From the NCBI RefSeq assembly GCF_040802235.1, contig NC_133165.1, forward strand, positions 18,819,623-18,883,622: 64,000 nucleotides of DNA, given 5' to 3'. Numbering within the stretch: position 1 is the stretch's first letter; every line of letters begins with the position of its first letter. The notes under the pieces are model-generated. The model made no database searches, was not told where the DNA came from, and saw only the letters and a program-made list of their open reading frames with translations. A program made the translations under genes and the position numbers. This DNA comes from Manis javanica (Eukaryota > Chordata > Mammalia > Pholidota > Manidae). Shown here piece after piece: positions 1-11,246 of this stretch.

Positions 1-606
1 CACAAAGAGAAAAAAGTATCTTTAGGAATGAAAGAATATTGACAGAACTGTATGACGAATATAAATGGAACAATATTCACATTACAGGGGTACAAGAAGA
101 AGAAGAGAGAGAGAAGGAATAGAAAGTCTTTGAAGAGGTAATTTCTGAAAACCTCCACAATCTTGGGAAGGAGATCATCTCTCAGGTCATGGCGGTGCAC
201 AAATCTCCCAACACAAGGGACCCAAGGGAGAAAAGATCAATTCATATAATTATTAAAATGGCAAAGATCAGGGATAAGGACAGAGTATGAAAAACAGCCG
301 GAGAGAGAAAAAAAATCACATAAAAGAAAAACCCATCAGACTATCATCAGACTTCTCAGCAGAAACCTTACAGGCCATAAGGGAGTGGCATGATATATTT
401 AATGCAATGAAGCAGAAGGGCCTTGAACCAAGAATACTCTACCTGGCAAGATAATCATTTAAATATGAAGGAGGGATTACAGAATTTCCTGACAAGCAAA
501 AGTGGAGAGAATTTATCTCCCACAAACCATCTCTACAGTGTAGTATGCAGGGACAGCTACAGATGGAAGTATTCCTAAGGCTAAATAGCTATCACCAGAA
601 GAAATA
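1..606 (+). pseudogene. L1 ORF1 remnant (copy 1), 5' partial
   Basis: This is the C-terminal half of an L1 ORF1 protein gene, the RNA-binding chaperone that coats L1 RNA. It aligns by eye with ORF1 of copies 2 and 4: end of the coiled coil, the acidic EEEERE segment near 100-120, the RRM-like region, and the C-terminal domain to a stop near 606. Several frameshifts and stops interrupt it, for example a TAG straight after the EKE segment near 120, so no long frame survives. It is non-functional. Confidence 0.85.
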
Positions 607-858
607 AAACCATAGTAAAGAAAGTAGAACAATTAATTACTAAGCAGATGCAAAATCAAACCAACCATCTCCAAACTCTGTCAGGGGATAGATAAAGAGT
701 ACAGAATATGATACCTAATATACAAAGAATGGAGGAGGAAGGGAAAAAAGAACTTTTAGATTGTGTTTGTAATAGTATACTAATTGAGTTAAAGTAGACT
801 GTTAGATAGTAAGGAAGTTACCCATGAACCTTTGGTAACCACAAATCTGAAACCTGAA

Positions 859-3800
859 ATGGCAATAAGTACAAACCTATTGATAATCACCCTAAATGTA
901 AATAGTCTGAATGCACCAATCAAAAGACACAGAGTCACAGAATGGTTAAAAAACAAGACCCATCTATATGCTGACTATAAGAGACTCACTTCAAACCCAA
1001 AGACATATACAGACTAAAAGTGAAGGGATGGGAACAGATATTTCATGCAACTAATAAGGAGAAAAAGCAGGAGTTGCAGTACTCATATCAGACAAAATAG
1101 ACTTCAAAACAAAAAAAGTCACAAGAGACAAAGAAGGACATTACATAATGATAAAGGGGTCAGTTCAACAAGAGGATTTAACCATTATAAATATCTATGC
1201 ACTCAACACAGGAGACCTATGTATGTGAAACAAATACTAACAGAATTCAAGGGGGAAATAGAAAGCAATGCATTCATTTTAGGAGACTTCACTGGTCACT
1301 ACAAAGGACAGATCAACCAGGCAGAAAATAATGAGAAATAGGCACTGAACAATGTACTAGAACAGATGAACCTAATGGACATCTACAGAACACTCCACCC
1401 AGAAGCAACAGGATACACATTCTTCTCAAGTGCACATGGAACATTTTCAAGAATAGATTTTATTCTAGGCCACAAAAATAGCACCAATAAATTTTTAAAG
1501 ATTGAAATTGTACCAACCCGCTTTTCAGACCACAAAGGTATGAAACTAGAAATAAATTACTCAAAGGAAAGGAAAGAGCCCACAAACACATGGAGGCTTC
1601 AAAGCATGCTCCTAAATAACCAATGGATCAATGACCAAATAAAACAGAGATCAAGCAATATATGAAGACAAATGACAACAATAACTCAATACTGCAAAAT
1701 ATGTGGGATGCAGAGAAGGCTGTGCTAAGAGGGAGGTATACTGCAATATTGGCTTACCTCAGGAAAGAAGAACAATCCCATATGAACAGTCTAAACTCAC
1801 AATTAATGAAAATAGAAAAAGAAGGACAAATGAGACCCAAAGTCAGTAGAAGGAGGGACATAATAAAAATCAGAGCAGAAATAAATAAAATCAAGAAGAA
1901 TGAAACAATAGAAAGAATCAGTGAAAGCAGGAGCTGGTTCTTTGAGAAAATAAAAAAATAGATAAACCTCTAGGCCAGACTTATCAAGAAAGAAAGAGAA
2001 TCAGAAATGAGAAAGGAAAAATCACTACAGACACCACAGAAATACAAAGAATTATTAGAGAATACTATGAAAAATTATATGCTAACAAACTGGACAACCT
2101 AGAAAAAATGGACAACTTTCTAGAAAAATACAACCTTCCAAGGCTGACCAAGGAAGAAACAGAAAATCTGAACAGGCAAATTACCAGCAACAAAATGGAA
2201 TGGGTAATAAAAAAAACTAACTAAGAACAAAGCCCTTAGAATAGATGGCTTCACCATGAAATTTTATCAAACATTTAGTGAAGACCTAATACCCATCCTC
2301 CTAAAGTTTTCCAAAGAGTAGAAGAGGAAAGAATACTTCCAAACTCATCCTATGAGGCCAGCATCATCCTAATACCAAAACCAGACAAAGGCACAATAAA
2401 AAAAGAACATTACAGACCAATATCCCTGATGAACATAGATGCAAAAATACTCAACAAAATATAAGCAAATTGATTTCAAAAATACATAAAAGGATCATCC
2501 ATCGTGATTAAGCAGGATTTATTCCAGGGATGCAAGGATGGTACAATATTCGAAAATGCATCACCATCATCCATCACATCAACAAAAAGAAGGACAAAAA
2601 CCACATGATCATCTCCATAGATGCCAAAAAAACATTCAATAAAATTCAACATCCATTCATGTTAAAAACTAAAGAAAATGGGTATGCAGGGCAAGTACCT
2701 CAACATAATAAAGACCACATATGACAAACCCACAGCCAACATCATACTTAACAATGAGAAGCTGAAATTTTTTCCTTTAAGATTGGGAACAAGACAAGGA
2801 TGCCCACTCTCCCCACTTTTATTCAACATAGTTCTGGAGATCCTAGCCATGGCAATCAGACAACACATAGAAATAAAAGGCATCCAGATTGGTACTTAAG
2901 AAGTTAAGTTGTCACTGTTTGCAGATGACATGATATTGTACATAAAAAACCCTAAAGAATCCACCCCAAAACTACTAGAACTAATAACTGAATTTTCAGG
3001 ACGCAAAATTATTACAAAGAAATCTGTTACATTCCTATACACTTAATGATGAACTAGCAGACAGAGAAATCAGGAAAACAATTCCATTCATAATTGCATC
3101 AAAAAGAACAAAATACTTAGGAATAAATCTAACTAAATAAGTGAAAGACCTATACCCTGAAAACTACAAGACAATCCTGAGAGAAATTGAAGATACCAAT
3201 AAATGGAAATGCATCCCATGCTCATGGATAGGAAGAATCAATATTCTCAAAATGGCCAATTTTCCTAAAGCAATCTACAGAGTCTATGCAATCCCTCTCA
3301 AAATATCAATAGAATTCTTCAATGAACTAGAGCAAATAGTTCTAAAATTCATATGGAACCACAAAAGACCCCAAATAGCCAAAGCAAACCTGAAAAGGAA
3401 GAATAAAGCTAGGGAGATTACACTCCCCAACTTCAAGCCCTACTGCAAATCCACAGAAATCAAGACAATTTGGTACTGGCACAAGAACAGACCCATAGAT
3501 CAATGGAACAGAATAGAGGGCCCAGATATAAACCCAAGCACTTACAGTCAATTAATATACAATCAAGGAACCATGGACATAAAATGGGGAAATGACAGCC
3601 TCTACAACAACTAGTGTTGGCAAAACTGGACAGCTACATGTAACAGAATGAAACTGGATAATTGTCTAACTCCATATATAATAGTAAACTCAAAATGGAT
3701 CAAAGAGCTGAATGTAAGTTATGAAACCATAAAACTCTCAGAAGAAAACATAGGCAATAATCTCTTGAATATAAACATGAATAACTTTTTCCTGAACACA

Positions 3801-4632
3801 TCTCCTCAGGCAAGGGAAACAAAAGCAAAAATGAACAAATGAGACTACATCAACTAAAAACTTCTGAACAGCAAAGGACACCATTAATAGAACAAAAAGG
3901 CATCCTACAGTGTGGGAGAATATATTTGTAAATGACATATTCAACAAGGGGTTAACATCCAAAAAGATAAAGAACTCAGATGTCTCAACACCCAAAAAGC
4001 ATATAACCCTATTAAAAAATGGGTGGACTATCTGAACAGACACTTCTCCAAGAAGAAATTCAGATGGCCAACAGACACATGACGAGATGCTCCACATCAC
4101 TAAATATCAGGGAAATGCAAATTAAAACCACAATGAGATATCACTTCACACCAATTAGGATGAGCAGCATTGATAAGACTAGGAATAATAAATGGTGGCA
4201 AGGATGCAAAGAAGGGGAACCCTGCTATACTGCTGGTGGAAAGCTAAATTAGTTCAACCATTGTGGAAAGCAATATGGAGTTTCCTCAAAAAACTAAAAA
4301 TAGAAATACCATTTGACCCAGGAATTCCATTCCTAGCAATTTACCCAAAGGATGCAAGATCTCAGATTCAAAAAGACATATGCACCCCTATGTTTATTGC
4401 AGCACTATTTACAATAGCCAAGATATGGAAGCATCCTAAGTGTCCATCAGCAAATGAATGGATCAAGAAAATGTGGTACATATACACAATGGAATACTGT
4501 TCAGCCATGAGAAGAAAACAAATCCTACCATTTGCAACAACATGGATGGAGCTAGAGGGTATTATGCTCAGTCAAATAAGCCAGGTGGAGAAAGACCAGT
4601 ACCAAATGATTTCCCTCATTTGTGAAATATAA
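859..4632 (+). pseudogene. L1 ORF2 (endonuclease-RT), decayed, copy 1
   Basis: This is a relic of the L1 endonuclease/reverse transcriptase that nicks target DNA and primes cDNA synthesis. The start is taken at the ATG beginning MAIST at 859, matching the equivalent ATG in copies 2-4. The endonuclease part covers about 859-1665, the RT part about 2050-3200 with FADD at 2918-2929, and the C-terminal domain about 3200-4632. The frame is cut into fragments (859-1017, 1045-1341, 1366-1665, 1662-1961, 2530-2724, 2678-2899, 3141-3614, 4192-4632). In the endonuclease the usual GDFN loop reads GDFT (1282-1293) because of a local deletion that is shared with copy 2. Confidence 0.93.
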
Positions 4633-4975
4633 CAACAAAGCAAAACTGAAGGAGGAAAACAGCAGCAGACTCACAGCCTCCAAGAAGGGACTAGAGGTTA
4701 TCAAAGGGGAGGGGTGGGGAACAGTGGGTGGTGAGGGAGGGAGAAGGGGACTGAGGGGTATAATGATTAGTACACATGGTGTGGGGGTCATTATGGGGAA
4801 GACAGTATAGCACAGACAAGATAAGTAGTGAGTCTGTGGCATATTACTACGCTGATAGGCAGTGATTTCAGTGGGGTATGGGGAGGACTTTATAATATGG
4901 GTGAACGTAGTAACCACAATGTTTTTCATGTGAAGCTTTTATAAAAGTATATATCAATGATACCTTAATTAAAAA
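4633..4975 (+). other. L1 3'UTR with G-rich tract (copy 1)
   Basis: This is the 3'UTR of L1 copy 1, between the ORF2 stop and the A-rich end. Positions 4706-4750 hold repeated runs of three to four G on the sense strand, able to form a G-quadruplex, a known feature of mammalian L1 3'UTRs. The same tract is in copy 2 (17922-17974) and, as C-runs on the plus strand, in copy 3 (40561-40607). Confidence 0.8.
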
Positions 4976-5199
4976 AAAGTTGTTACCAGACCATCAAGCA
5001 GCTTATCCTTGATAAACAGCACATGGAAACCAGCGGGAAACAACAGATGACTAGTGATGAACCTTGTGGTGTTGATTCATAAGGGGTGAGTGAATGGGTG
5101 CATAACCAGCACTACAAAATGCCAGGCATGTATACAGGCCCTTTTATAGTTGGCTCACTTTGAACAAATGCTCGTTAAGTGACTTTGTATTAAGTTCCT
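4976..5199. other. unassigned spacer
   Basis: Sequence between L1 copy 1 and an L2 fragment. I see no gene, RNA or recognisable repeat in it. Confidence 0.4.
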
Positions 5200-5740
5200 C
5201 TACGTGAAGACACTGTGTTCAGCATTAGATTCCAGGCTGAAGCTGACGCATACTCCCTGCAGGGCACTGAAGCTCAGCTAAGGGAAGCTGACAACCAGCA
5301 ATGGTGGTATATTTTGGATTTGGGGTAGTGTCATCAACAGGTAACACTGAGCGACTACTGTACAGTTGCTTTTGGTGACTTAGGAAAGGGAGTCAGGAAC
5401 AACTTCCTAGATGAGGTGACACTTAAACAACTTTATGGATGTGTAGGAAATAGCCAGGCCATGTGTCTGAAAGTGGCCTAGAAAAGAAAATTATAAGTTC
5501 TTCTCCATGTCTGGATCTATGGAAGGTGAGGAAAACTGTTAAAAAATGCCTGCAGAATCTGCAGCGGCAGATCACAGAGCCCACATGCTGAGCCCAGGAA
5601 CCTGGACTTTATGTGGAGGCCACAGGGAACCACTAAGGAGCTTTAAGCAGTGGAATGACATAACAGATTGGTGAGTTTTTAAAAAAAAATCTCTCTCCCT
5701 TCAGTGTGGAGATTCTAAGGTGGGGAGGAAGAAAAGCAGA
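5200..5740 (+). repeat. L2-like LINE 3' fragment
   Basis: An old, diverged LINE2 3' region. The recognisable part is the stretch about a lesion being 'drawn in' to a total with added weight typical of L2 3' ends: a segment near 5600-5670 with TTTATGTGG, a GGGAACCACTAAGG block, and a final GTGGAATGACATAACAGATT block. Assigned by memory of the L2 consensus pattern, so the family level is reasonable and the ends are approximate. Confidence 0.6.
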
Positions 5741-6544
5741 TAGAACACAAAGTGAACATAATCCATTCAGGTAGTTTGCTATGAAAACTTGAAAGCCTCC
5801 ACTGAGCTAGATTTCCACCGAAATCTCACAATACATTTCTTTAAGTGAGCTTAAACCTTAATTATAAACTCCACTCACACTTTTAAAACTCAGGTGGTGA
5901 ATTTAATCACATAAGGTTGCATTGTATTACCTCATGTGTTTTGAAATGTGAGTTTTTCACTAAGTCAGCATGGCCATATTGCTTAGCTCAGGAAAACATG
6001 TCAATCTTTATGCCCCTCAAAACTGCTATTAACACGCATGGCATCAGATTTTTCTAGGTGATGTGAAATTAAATCATGACTCTTCACAATGTATTCTAAT
6101 CAGCTACTCCATTAACTGTTCTCAAATGGTAATCAACTTGGCTCCAAATGAACAGTTAGATATTCAGTGTGCTCTATGAATTCTATGAATGCATTTACCA
6201 CTATGAGTTATAATTATATTACTTTCAGAAGTCATTTTCAGCAATTGAACAAACTAAGAAAAAGTCTAAGATTCTTGTGTGACAGCGCAATTAAACAGTA
6301 TGAACTCCAAGACTCCACTTCACATTCTAAATTTTCGTTATGATGTATTTTCTGAGAAAAGATATTTTGGGGACAAATACAGACATCAGTCAGGGTAAGG
6401 CTTCATAACTTTAAATTATGGACCACCAAGCAAAACTATCAGATAATACATTCCATTTTGTTATTTGCCATATTAATACATTTCCCTAACAGACAAAAAT
6501 CCTCTTTTTTAACAGGGAGACAGATAGCAATGTCTGCAAGCAGA
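5741..6544. other. AT-rich unassigned sequence
   Basis: About 800 bases of AT-rich sequence with no open frame of note, no recognised repeat and no RNA gene. Confidence 0.4.
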
Positions 6545-6720
6545 AAGACTGCTTGGGAAAAGACAACTAATATTTACACAACACCTACTATGTGCCCAGC
6601 TCTGAGCTACAGACTTTATGTATTTTGACCTGTGTCCTTGTTTCATCCTGCAAACTTGATAAAAGAACCCATCTTCTAATCAGAATCCTTCAATTTCAGG
6701 TAGGTAGGTAGTTATAAAAG
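6545..6720 (+). repeat. MIR SINE remnant
   Basis: A diverged MIR element. The core block TACTATGTGCCCAGC (around 6587-6601) is the usual MIR core, followed by a weak match to the part that reads out into an exhausted-looking tail. Sense orientation is plus. Confidence 0.65.
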
Positions 6721-6734
6721 GGACTACAGGGCTG

Positions 6735-7480
6735 TTTCAATTGTCCAATACTGCATAGCATGCCACTCCCAAAACTTTAGGAGCTTAAAATAACAACCAT
6801 CTGTTATCTTCCGTGGTTCCGTGGGTTGACCCGGATGTTCTGCTCTGTGATGCCAGCTTGCACATTTGGTTGGCTGGAAGATCTACACTAGCTTCATTCA
6901 CATGACAGGTGGCTGGTGTCAGTGCTGGCTGGGAGCTCCCCTGGGAGTACTGGCCAGAGGCCTTCTACTCTGCAGAGGTCTCTTGTAGAGAAAGCAAAGG
7001 TTCTTATGGTCAGGATTCTCTCCTGGCCCTGGTTGGCTTGCTCACTACACACGTGTGGGCAATGCATTGCTGTTGACTCTCCACCTGGTGCTCTGGGCAA
7101 CAGTGGCATGGCTGCAGGAGATCAGAGACAGGAGTGGTGGCAGCACCAAGGACAGAGACTGAGATGGCTGCGGGTTAGAGAGGCCCAGAGGCAGAGACCG
7201 GCTTGCTGCATGCAGACTCGCTCTGAGTGGACGGGATAATAGTGACTGACCTGCCACGATGGAATAAAGTTGGGTATAACCCTTTCACCCCAAGAATGTT
7301 CCATTGTCATTTTTTGGTCTCATTGAATCCATAGTGAACTTGCCTGGGGCAGAAACCCATTGGCAAGATACCTCTCCACATGGTTGCTTGGATGCCCTCA
7401 CGGTGTAGCAACAGGGTTCCAAGAAGAAACGTTCTAATAGCTAGTGTTCCAAGAGTGTAAACCCGACAGGCAAACACATT
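6735..7480 (+). repeat. old interspersed repeat split by an LTR
   Basis: An old repeat recognisable from the block reading AGGAGCTTAAAATAACAACC near 6780 and its later part CCTCTCCACATGGTTGCTTG (7371-7390). The two halves lie on either side of the LTR at 6984-7370 and read as one element once that is set aside. I recognise the pattern as a common mammalian repeat but cannot name the class with certainty (DNA transposon or old LTR). Confidence 0.5.
6984..7370 (+). mobile_element. solo LTR, short LTR family, copy A
   Basis: One of four related elements in the window (others 7815-8174, 24436-24773 minus, 48765-49417). It starts TGTAGAGAAA and ends GGCAAGATA where the family ends CAAGACA. Near the 3' end it holds an AATAAA signal (7263-7268), followed by a U5-like block with TTCCATTGTCATTTTTTGG. 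The flanks TCTCT (6979-6983) and CCTCT (7371-7375) fit a 5-bp target duplication with one change. The TATA segment seen in copy D is missing here. It has no internal retroviral genes, so it is read as a solo LTR. The open frames in it are incidental. Confidence 0.75.
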
Positions 7481-7482
7481 GT

Positions 7483-7814
7483 TGTAGGTAGAATAATGCC
7501 CTGCACCAAAGATATCCATGCTGCAATACTTGAAACCTGTGAATAGGTTGCAAGCAATATCTTGCAAGCAAAAGAGATTACAGGTATGATTAAATTAAGG
7601 TGAGAGGGGAAGATTAGTCTGGATTATCCAAGAGGGACCAATATAATTACAAGAGTCCTTTTAAGAAGGTAGCAGGAGTAAGAGATTTGGAGAGGTTACC
7701 TGATGGCTTTGCAAATGGAGAAAGAGGCCCTGAACCAAGGAATACAGGCAGCTTAGGAGATGGACGAGGCAAGGAAACTGATATTCCCCAAAGAGCTTCC
7801 AGGAGGAATGTGGC
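7483..7814 (+). repeat. MLT1/MaLR-type LTR, 5' part
   Basis: An old mammalian LTR of the MaLR type. It begins TGTTGTAGGTAGAATAATG and runs through the CTGGATTATCC block, the TTACAAGAGTCCTTTTAAGA block and the AACCAAGGAATACAGGCAGC block, in the usual order. It is interrupted at 7815 by a younger LTR and resumes at 8175. The subfamily is not assigned. Confidence 0.7.
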
Positions 7815-8174
7815 TATAGAGAAAATACAATGTCCACGGCGGGGATCCTCTCCTGACCCTCGTCTGCTTGCCCACTGTGCACGGGCGAAGCTCGCCGGCA
7901 TGGGCTTACACACGTGTGCAGTAAGTTACTACGCACTCTATAGAAAGAGCTCTGCCCAGGGCTCTGGTTTGCGAGGAGGTGGAGAGGCCAGGAGGCAGAG
8001 ACCCTTGCTGTATTCAGACTTGTCCTGAGGCAGACGAGATTCTAGTGCTGACCTGCCACCATGAAAATAAAGCTGGGTATAAATGATTTTACCACCAAAA
8101 ACTTTCCTTTGTCATTTTCAGTCTCACTGAATCCAGAGTGAACTTGTCTAGGGCTGAAACCCTCAGGTGAGGCA
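7815..8174 (+). mobile_element. solo LTR, short LTR family, copy B, nested
   Basis: A second copy of the family described at 6984. It begins TATAGAGAAAAT (family TG changed to TA), has a remnant TATA-like CTCTATAGAAAGAGC block near 7938, an AATAAA signal at 8066-8071, and the U5-like block ending ...GGCA at 8174. Flanking GTGGC (7810-7814) and GTGGT (8175-8179) look like a 5-bp target duplication with one change. It sits inside an MLT1-type LTR, whose two halves join cleanly once it is removed, so it is younger than that LTR. Confidence 0.75.
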
Positions 8175-8300
8175 GTGGTCCGGCTGACACATCCGACTTA
8201 CAGAACTGTAAGGTAAGTTTGTTTTGTTTTAAACCAAATGTCTGTTAAACATATTTGTGTAATTTGTTAGAACAGCAATAGGAAACAAATGATATTCTTG
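8175..8300 (+). repeat. MLT1/MaLR-type LTR, 3' part
   Basis: The remainder of the LTR that starts at 7483: the GGCTGACAC...CAGAACTGTAAG block, the long TTTTAAACC stretch, and the terminal block with AACAGCAATAGGAAACAAA that is characteristic of MaLR LTR 3' ends. Confidence 0.7.
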
Positions 8301-9389
8301 CAATAATCACATAAGCTGCCTTCCTTGACAGTGAAGGAGAACAATCTGAAGATCAATTGATTTAAACTGATCTCATGACATCACATTGGCCTGAGTACTA
8401 CTGTGGTGGCTGCCTCTTCACATCCCTCTTTACTATCCAAAGAGCCAGCCTTTTTGCCTCTGTTCTGAATCTACTAGTGGCTTCTTCATTGCCAAATGAG
8501 CATTTGGAGGGCATTGTGAGTATCCTGTGTTTTAAACATGTGCCTCTTAATTACAGACACATAGAGACTTAGAGAGGTAGATAGATGAAACAAATGTACT
8601 TTGTAAGAAGTCTAAATACCTTGCTGATTTCATTTCAAAATATTAATTTTTAAAATATTGTATTGGAGATCAAGGACAAACTTGAGCCATAAGGATTAGG
8701 TTAAGGAATGTTGAGATATCCTCAATTAGTGGGGAGAACTTTATCTCAACAATTTTTGTTAACTGTTACTCAAGTAGGAGAGAAATATATGAATGAGCTG
8801 GTGGAAGAAGAGGGCAGTTTATACTCACTGAAACCTTCTTATCTGTGATGCACATCTAAATTCTGTTCCCCAGAGAAAATTTCAGAGTACCACCACCCAT
8901 GATAGAGATGACCTGGGAAATATTAGAACCACCGACGAAGAAGGAAGTTTGGAGACTTCTAGTCTAACTTAACAGAGTGAGGTGGAAGGGAGCCTCCTTC
9001 TGGTCAATCAAATACAAGAGAATTTTGTTTGTTGCTGAAAAATCTTTGCCTGTTTTACAGCTGAAATTGCAACCAACTTGTCTTAGTGAAAAAGATTCTG
9101 CAGTATTAATACAAGAGAGCAGAGGAATAATCCCTCTGAACTACCACAGCAGAAATGTGCACAAACATACACAAACTGGAAAGTAAAGGAAGTTCTGCAC
9201 TGTCTTAATTACTAGATTATCATTGTACACAACAGTAAATTCCAAGGAGGACACAGCCTACACATGAAGTATGTTTAAATTATTGGGGAGATTTTGGACA
9301 ATTCCTATAAGCTAAATACCTTGAAAGTATAATTTTTAAATGAGCTTTTTTTGGTTAAAAATATTCATTAATTTAATGTAGTCTAGAAG
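8301..9389. other. unassigned sequence
   Basis: About 1.1 kb with no recognised repeat or RNA. The frames at 8375-8572 and 8977-9186 are short, look random and resemble no family I know. Confidence 0.4.
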
Positions 9390-9410
9390 TAGACTTCTAA
9401 AATATTGCAT

Positions 9411-9510
9411 AATATGGAATGCTTCATGATTTGCATGTCATTCTTGCACAAGGACCATGGTAATCTTTAATGTATCACTCCAATGTTTGCATGTGTGCTG
9501 CCAAAGCAAA
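9411..9510 (-). pseudogene. RNU6 pseudogene: U6 snRNA retropseudogene
   Basis: Read on the minus strand this follows U6 spliceosomal RNA from near its 5' end (GCAGCACATG... at the right edge, TGTGCTGCCAAAGC in plus orientation at 9493-9508) to its 3' end (AATATGGAATGCTTCATGA in plus orientation, 9411-9429). Many substitutions and small losses, including in the central region that pairs with U4, make a functional gene unlikely. A 10-bp direct repeat TAGACTTCTA lies at 9390-9399 and 9514-9523, as expected for L1-driven retroposition of a small RNA. No upstream proximal sequence element or TATA box was seen. Confidence 0.88.
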
Positions 9511-9523
9511 CCCTAGACTTCTA

Positions 9524-10109
9524 TTATTTATTATAATAAATATACTGTAGAAACATAAATCCTGACTCATGTGTTTTAATTTACAAATACTTCAGTTTGA
9601 TTAATGGAGTCATTTTTCTGTCCGATCATATTAAATTACATCCATAGCTGACCATAGCTGAATCCCTGTGAGCTCATTCAGGAAATATCCTGCCAAGAGA
9701 GCATTTGGCACACAGTAGGCAGTCAATAAATATTGAAAATAATAAACATGTATTTTATCAAGGCACACCTAGTATAGATTTTCAACCACGTGTAAACTCT
9801 TCAATTGCAATGTTAACAGTCCAGCTAGTTTCTCATCCAACATACCTTTTCTATTAATTGAAATGCATTATGGAGAGAGACATTAATTAGTATTAATCAA
9901 GGTAACCTTGAAAGTAAGGCAGTGCTATTGCCCATAGGCTGAGACCATATAATCATGATTTTAGAGTCACTGCATTCCTTGTTCCCTCAGTTGATGCTGA
10001 TACTTGATTGCATGTCATAATGCAGCAATAATCACTTATCAAGAAGCAGCAGGGTGGGTGGGGCTCAGGTGCATCCTTTCGCATAATCTGGGAAGGTTTT
10101 CTAAATTCT
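9524..10109. other. unassigned AT-rich sequence
   Basis: No gene or clear repeat. Around 9700-9740 the string GGCACACAGTAGGCAGTCAATAAATATT resembles a MIR or L2 3' end read on the minus strand, but the match is too short to call. Confidence 0.35.
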
Positions 10110-10290
10110 CATTCACACATATCAAATGGTGTGCTCCTGTACTAGGCACCATGCTGGACACTGAGTATCCAGAAGTGAAAAAAACTGTGGTTTTGGTACT
10201 CAAGAAATTTATAATCTGGGAGACATCAATTTAAACTTAGAAGTGCAACCAAGTATTATAAGTGCTGAGATAGAAAGAATGCAAATGCAA
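10110..10290 (+). repeat. L2-like 3' end fragment
   Basis: Diverged copy of the L2-type block with ACTAGGCACCATGCTGGACA followed by a TATCCAGAAGTGAAAAAAAC segment and a CTCAAGAAATTTATAATCT segment, in the usual order. Boundaries are approximate. Confidence 0.55.
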
Positions 10291-11246
10291 ATGAGGAAGT
10301 TGTCTGTTCAGAGTTAGGTCCAGAGGAGAAAACATGGAAAAACTTCTTTTACTGACCCTGAGAACATCAGTTCCCTGTTGTAAAGTCATTTGAGTGTCTC
10401 CATCTTCTTCTGAGAGCTGTAGGAAATGTTCGGGAATATTGAATGCAAGAAAACATTGAGCACATACCCAGGACACATCGAGAAGGGTTCACAATCAAAA
10501 CACTGTTTGCAATAGGCTGTTCCTTAACCATCAGGCATATACTTTCAGATGCCAAGAACAAATACCAGAATGTAACTTCCTACAGGCTGCCACACATGGG
10601 CACACCTATACACACATGGCCACTGCCTTACACAGAAGGGACTTTCTCACTCTGGTCTTCATTCACCAGCCTTAGGAATAATCAAAGGCTTGGGTCCCTG
10701 ACTCACCAAGGACAAAGCCCCCAACCTTTTCTCTAGCCAGTTCTCCAAAGAGATTTCCATGTCCAGTGTTAATAGGATTCCTGGACTTATACTCCAACGT
10801 CCCACATTATCTGAGTTCAAGAGGTCAAGGAGCTCCCTCTCTCACCACCACCTCCCTGAAGGCATCCCACTCAGCTGTGACCATCACCAAGTGGGCATGT
10901 CATCCCCAACAAGGATTATGTCTCCTTCCTTGGTGCCCTCCAAGCTCCTACTGCAGTGCCTCGCAGGCAGCTCATTAGATGACTGATAACAATGATGACA
11001 GTAACTACAACACAGAAACTCTCCAAGGAAGACCAGAATTGTAAAGTCCCAAGATTTTGCCACGTGATAGAAGTTCTGTAAGAAGTGTGGGCAGGATAGC
11101 CTATTAAATACATTCTATGCATTTTATGTTTCCATTCTCTCTTCCCCATAGTACCATTAATAACAAGAAAGGTTGAGATGTGTGTTCTTCATTTGTGCTG
11201 CTCATGAAGAAATACAGAGGGCAACTACTGGTGCCAAATAAGGCAT
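10291..11246. other. unassigned sequence
   Basis: About 950 bases with several overlapping short frames on both strands but no recognised domain, repeat or RNA. Confidence 0.35.

Larger units (their letters stand above)
1..4975 (+). mobile_element. LINE-1 copy 1, 5' part outside window
   Basis: This is a non-LTR retrotransposon entering the window inside ORF1. It runs through the ORF1 C-terminal half (to about 606), a short inter-ORF spacer, ORF2 (859-4632) and a 3'UTR ending in a weak A-rich tail near 4975. The order and content are typical of mammalian L1: endonuclease motifs, a FADD reverse-transcriptase motif (2918-2929), and a G-rich 3'UTR tract. Both ORFs are broken by many stops and frameshifts, so the copy is dead. 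It is closely similar to copy 2 (12655-18206) and shares disabling indels with it. The 3' flank differs from that of copy 2. The 5' end and any target-site duplication lie outside the window. Confidence 0.95.

Noticed and set aside
6916..7239. 107-codon frame with antisense companions
   Set aside because: It lies across an old repeat and LTR copy A; frames on both strands stay open because of the GC-rich composition.
7687..8028. 113-codon plus-strand frame
   Set aside because: It runs from an MLT1-type LTR into the nested solo LTR copy B, so it spans two unrelated repeats and is incidental.
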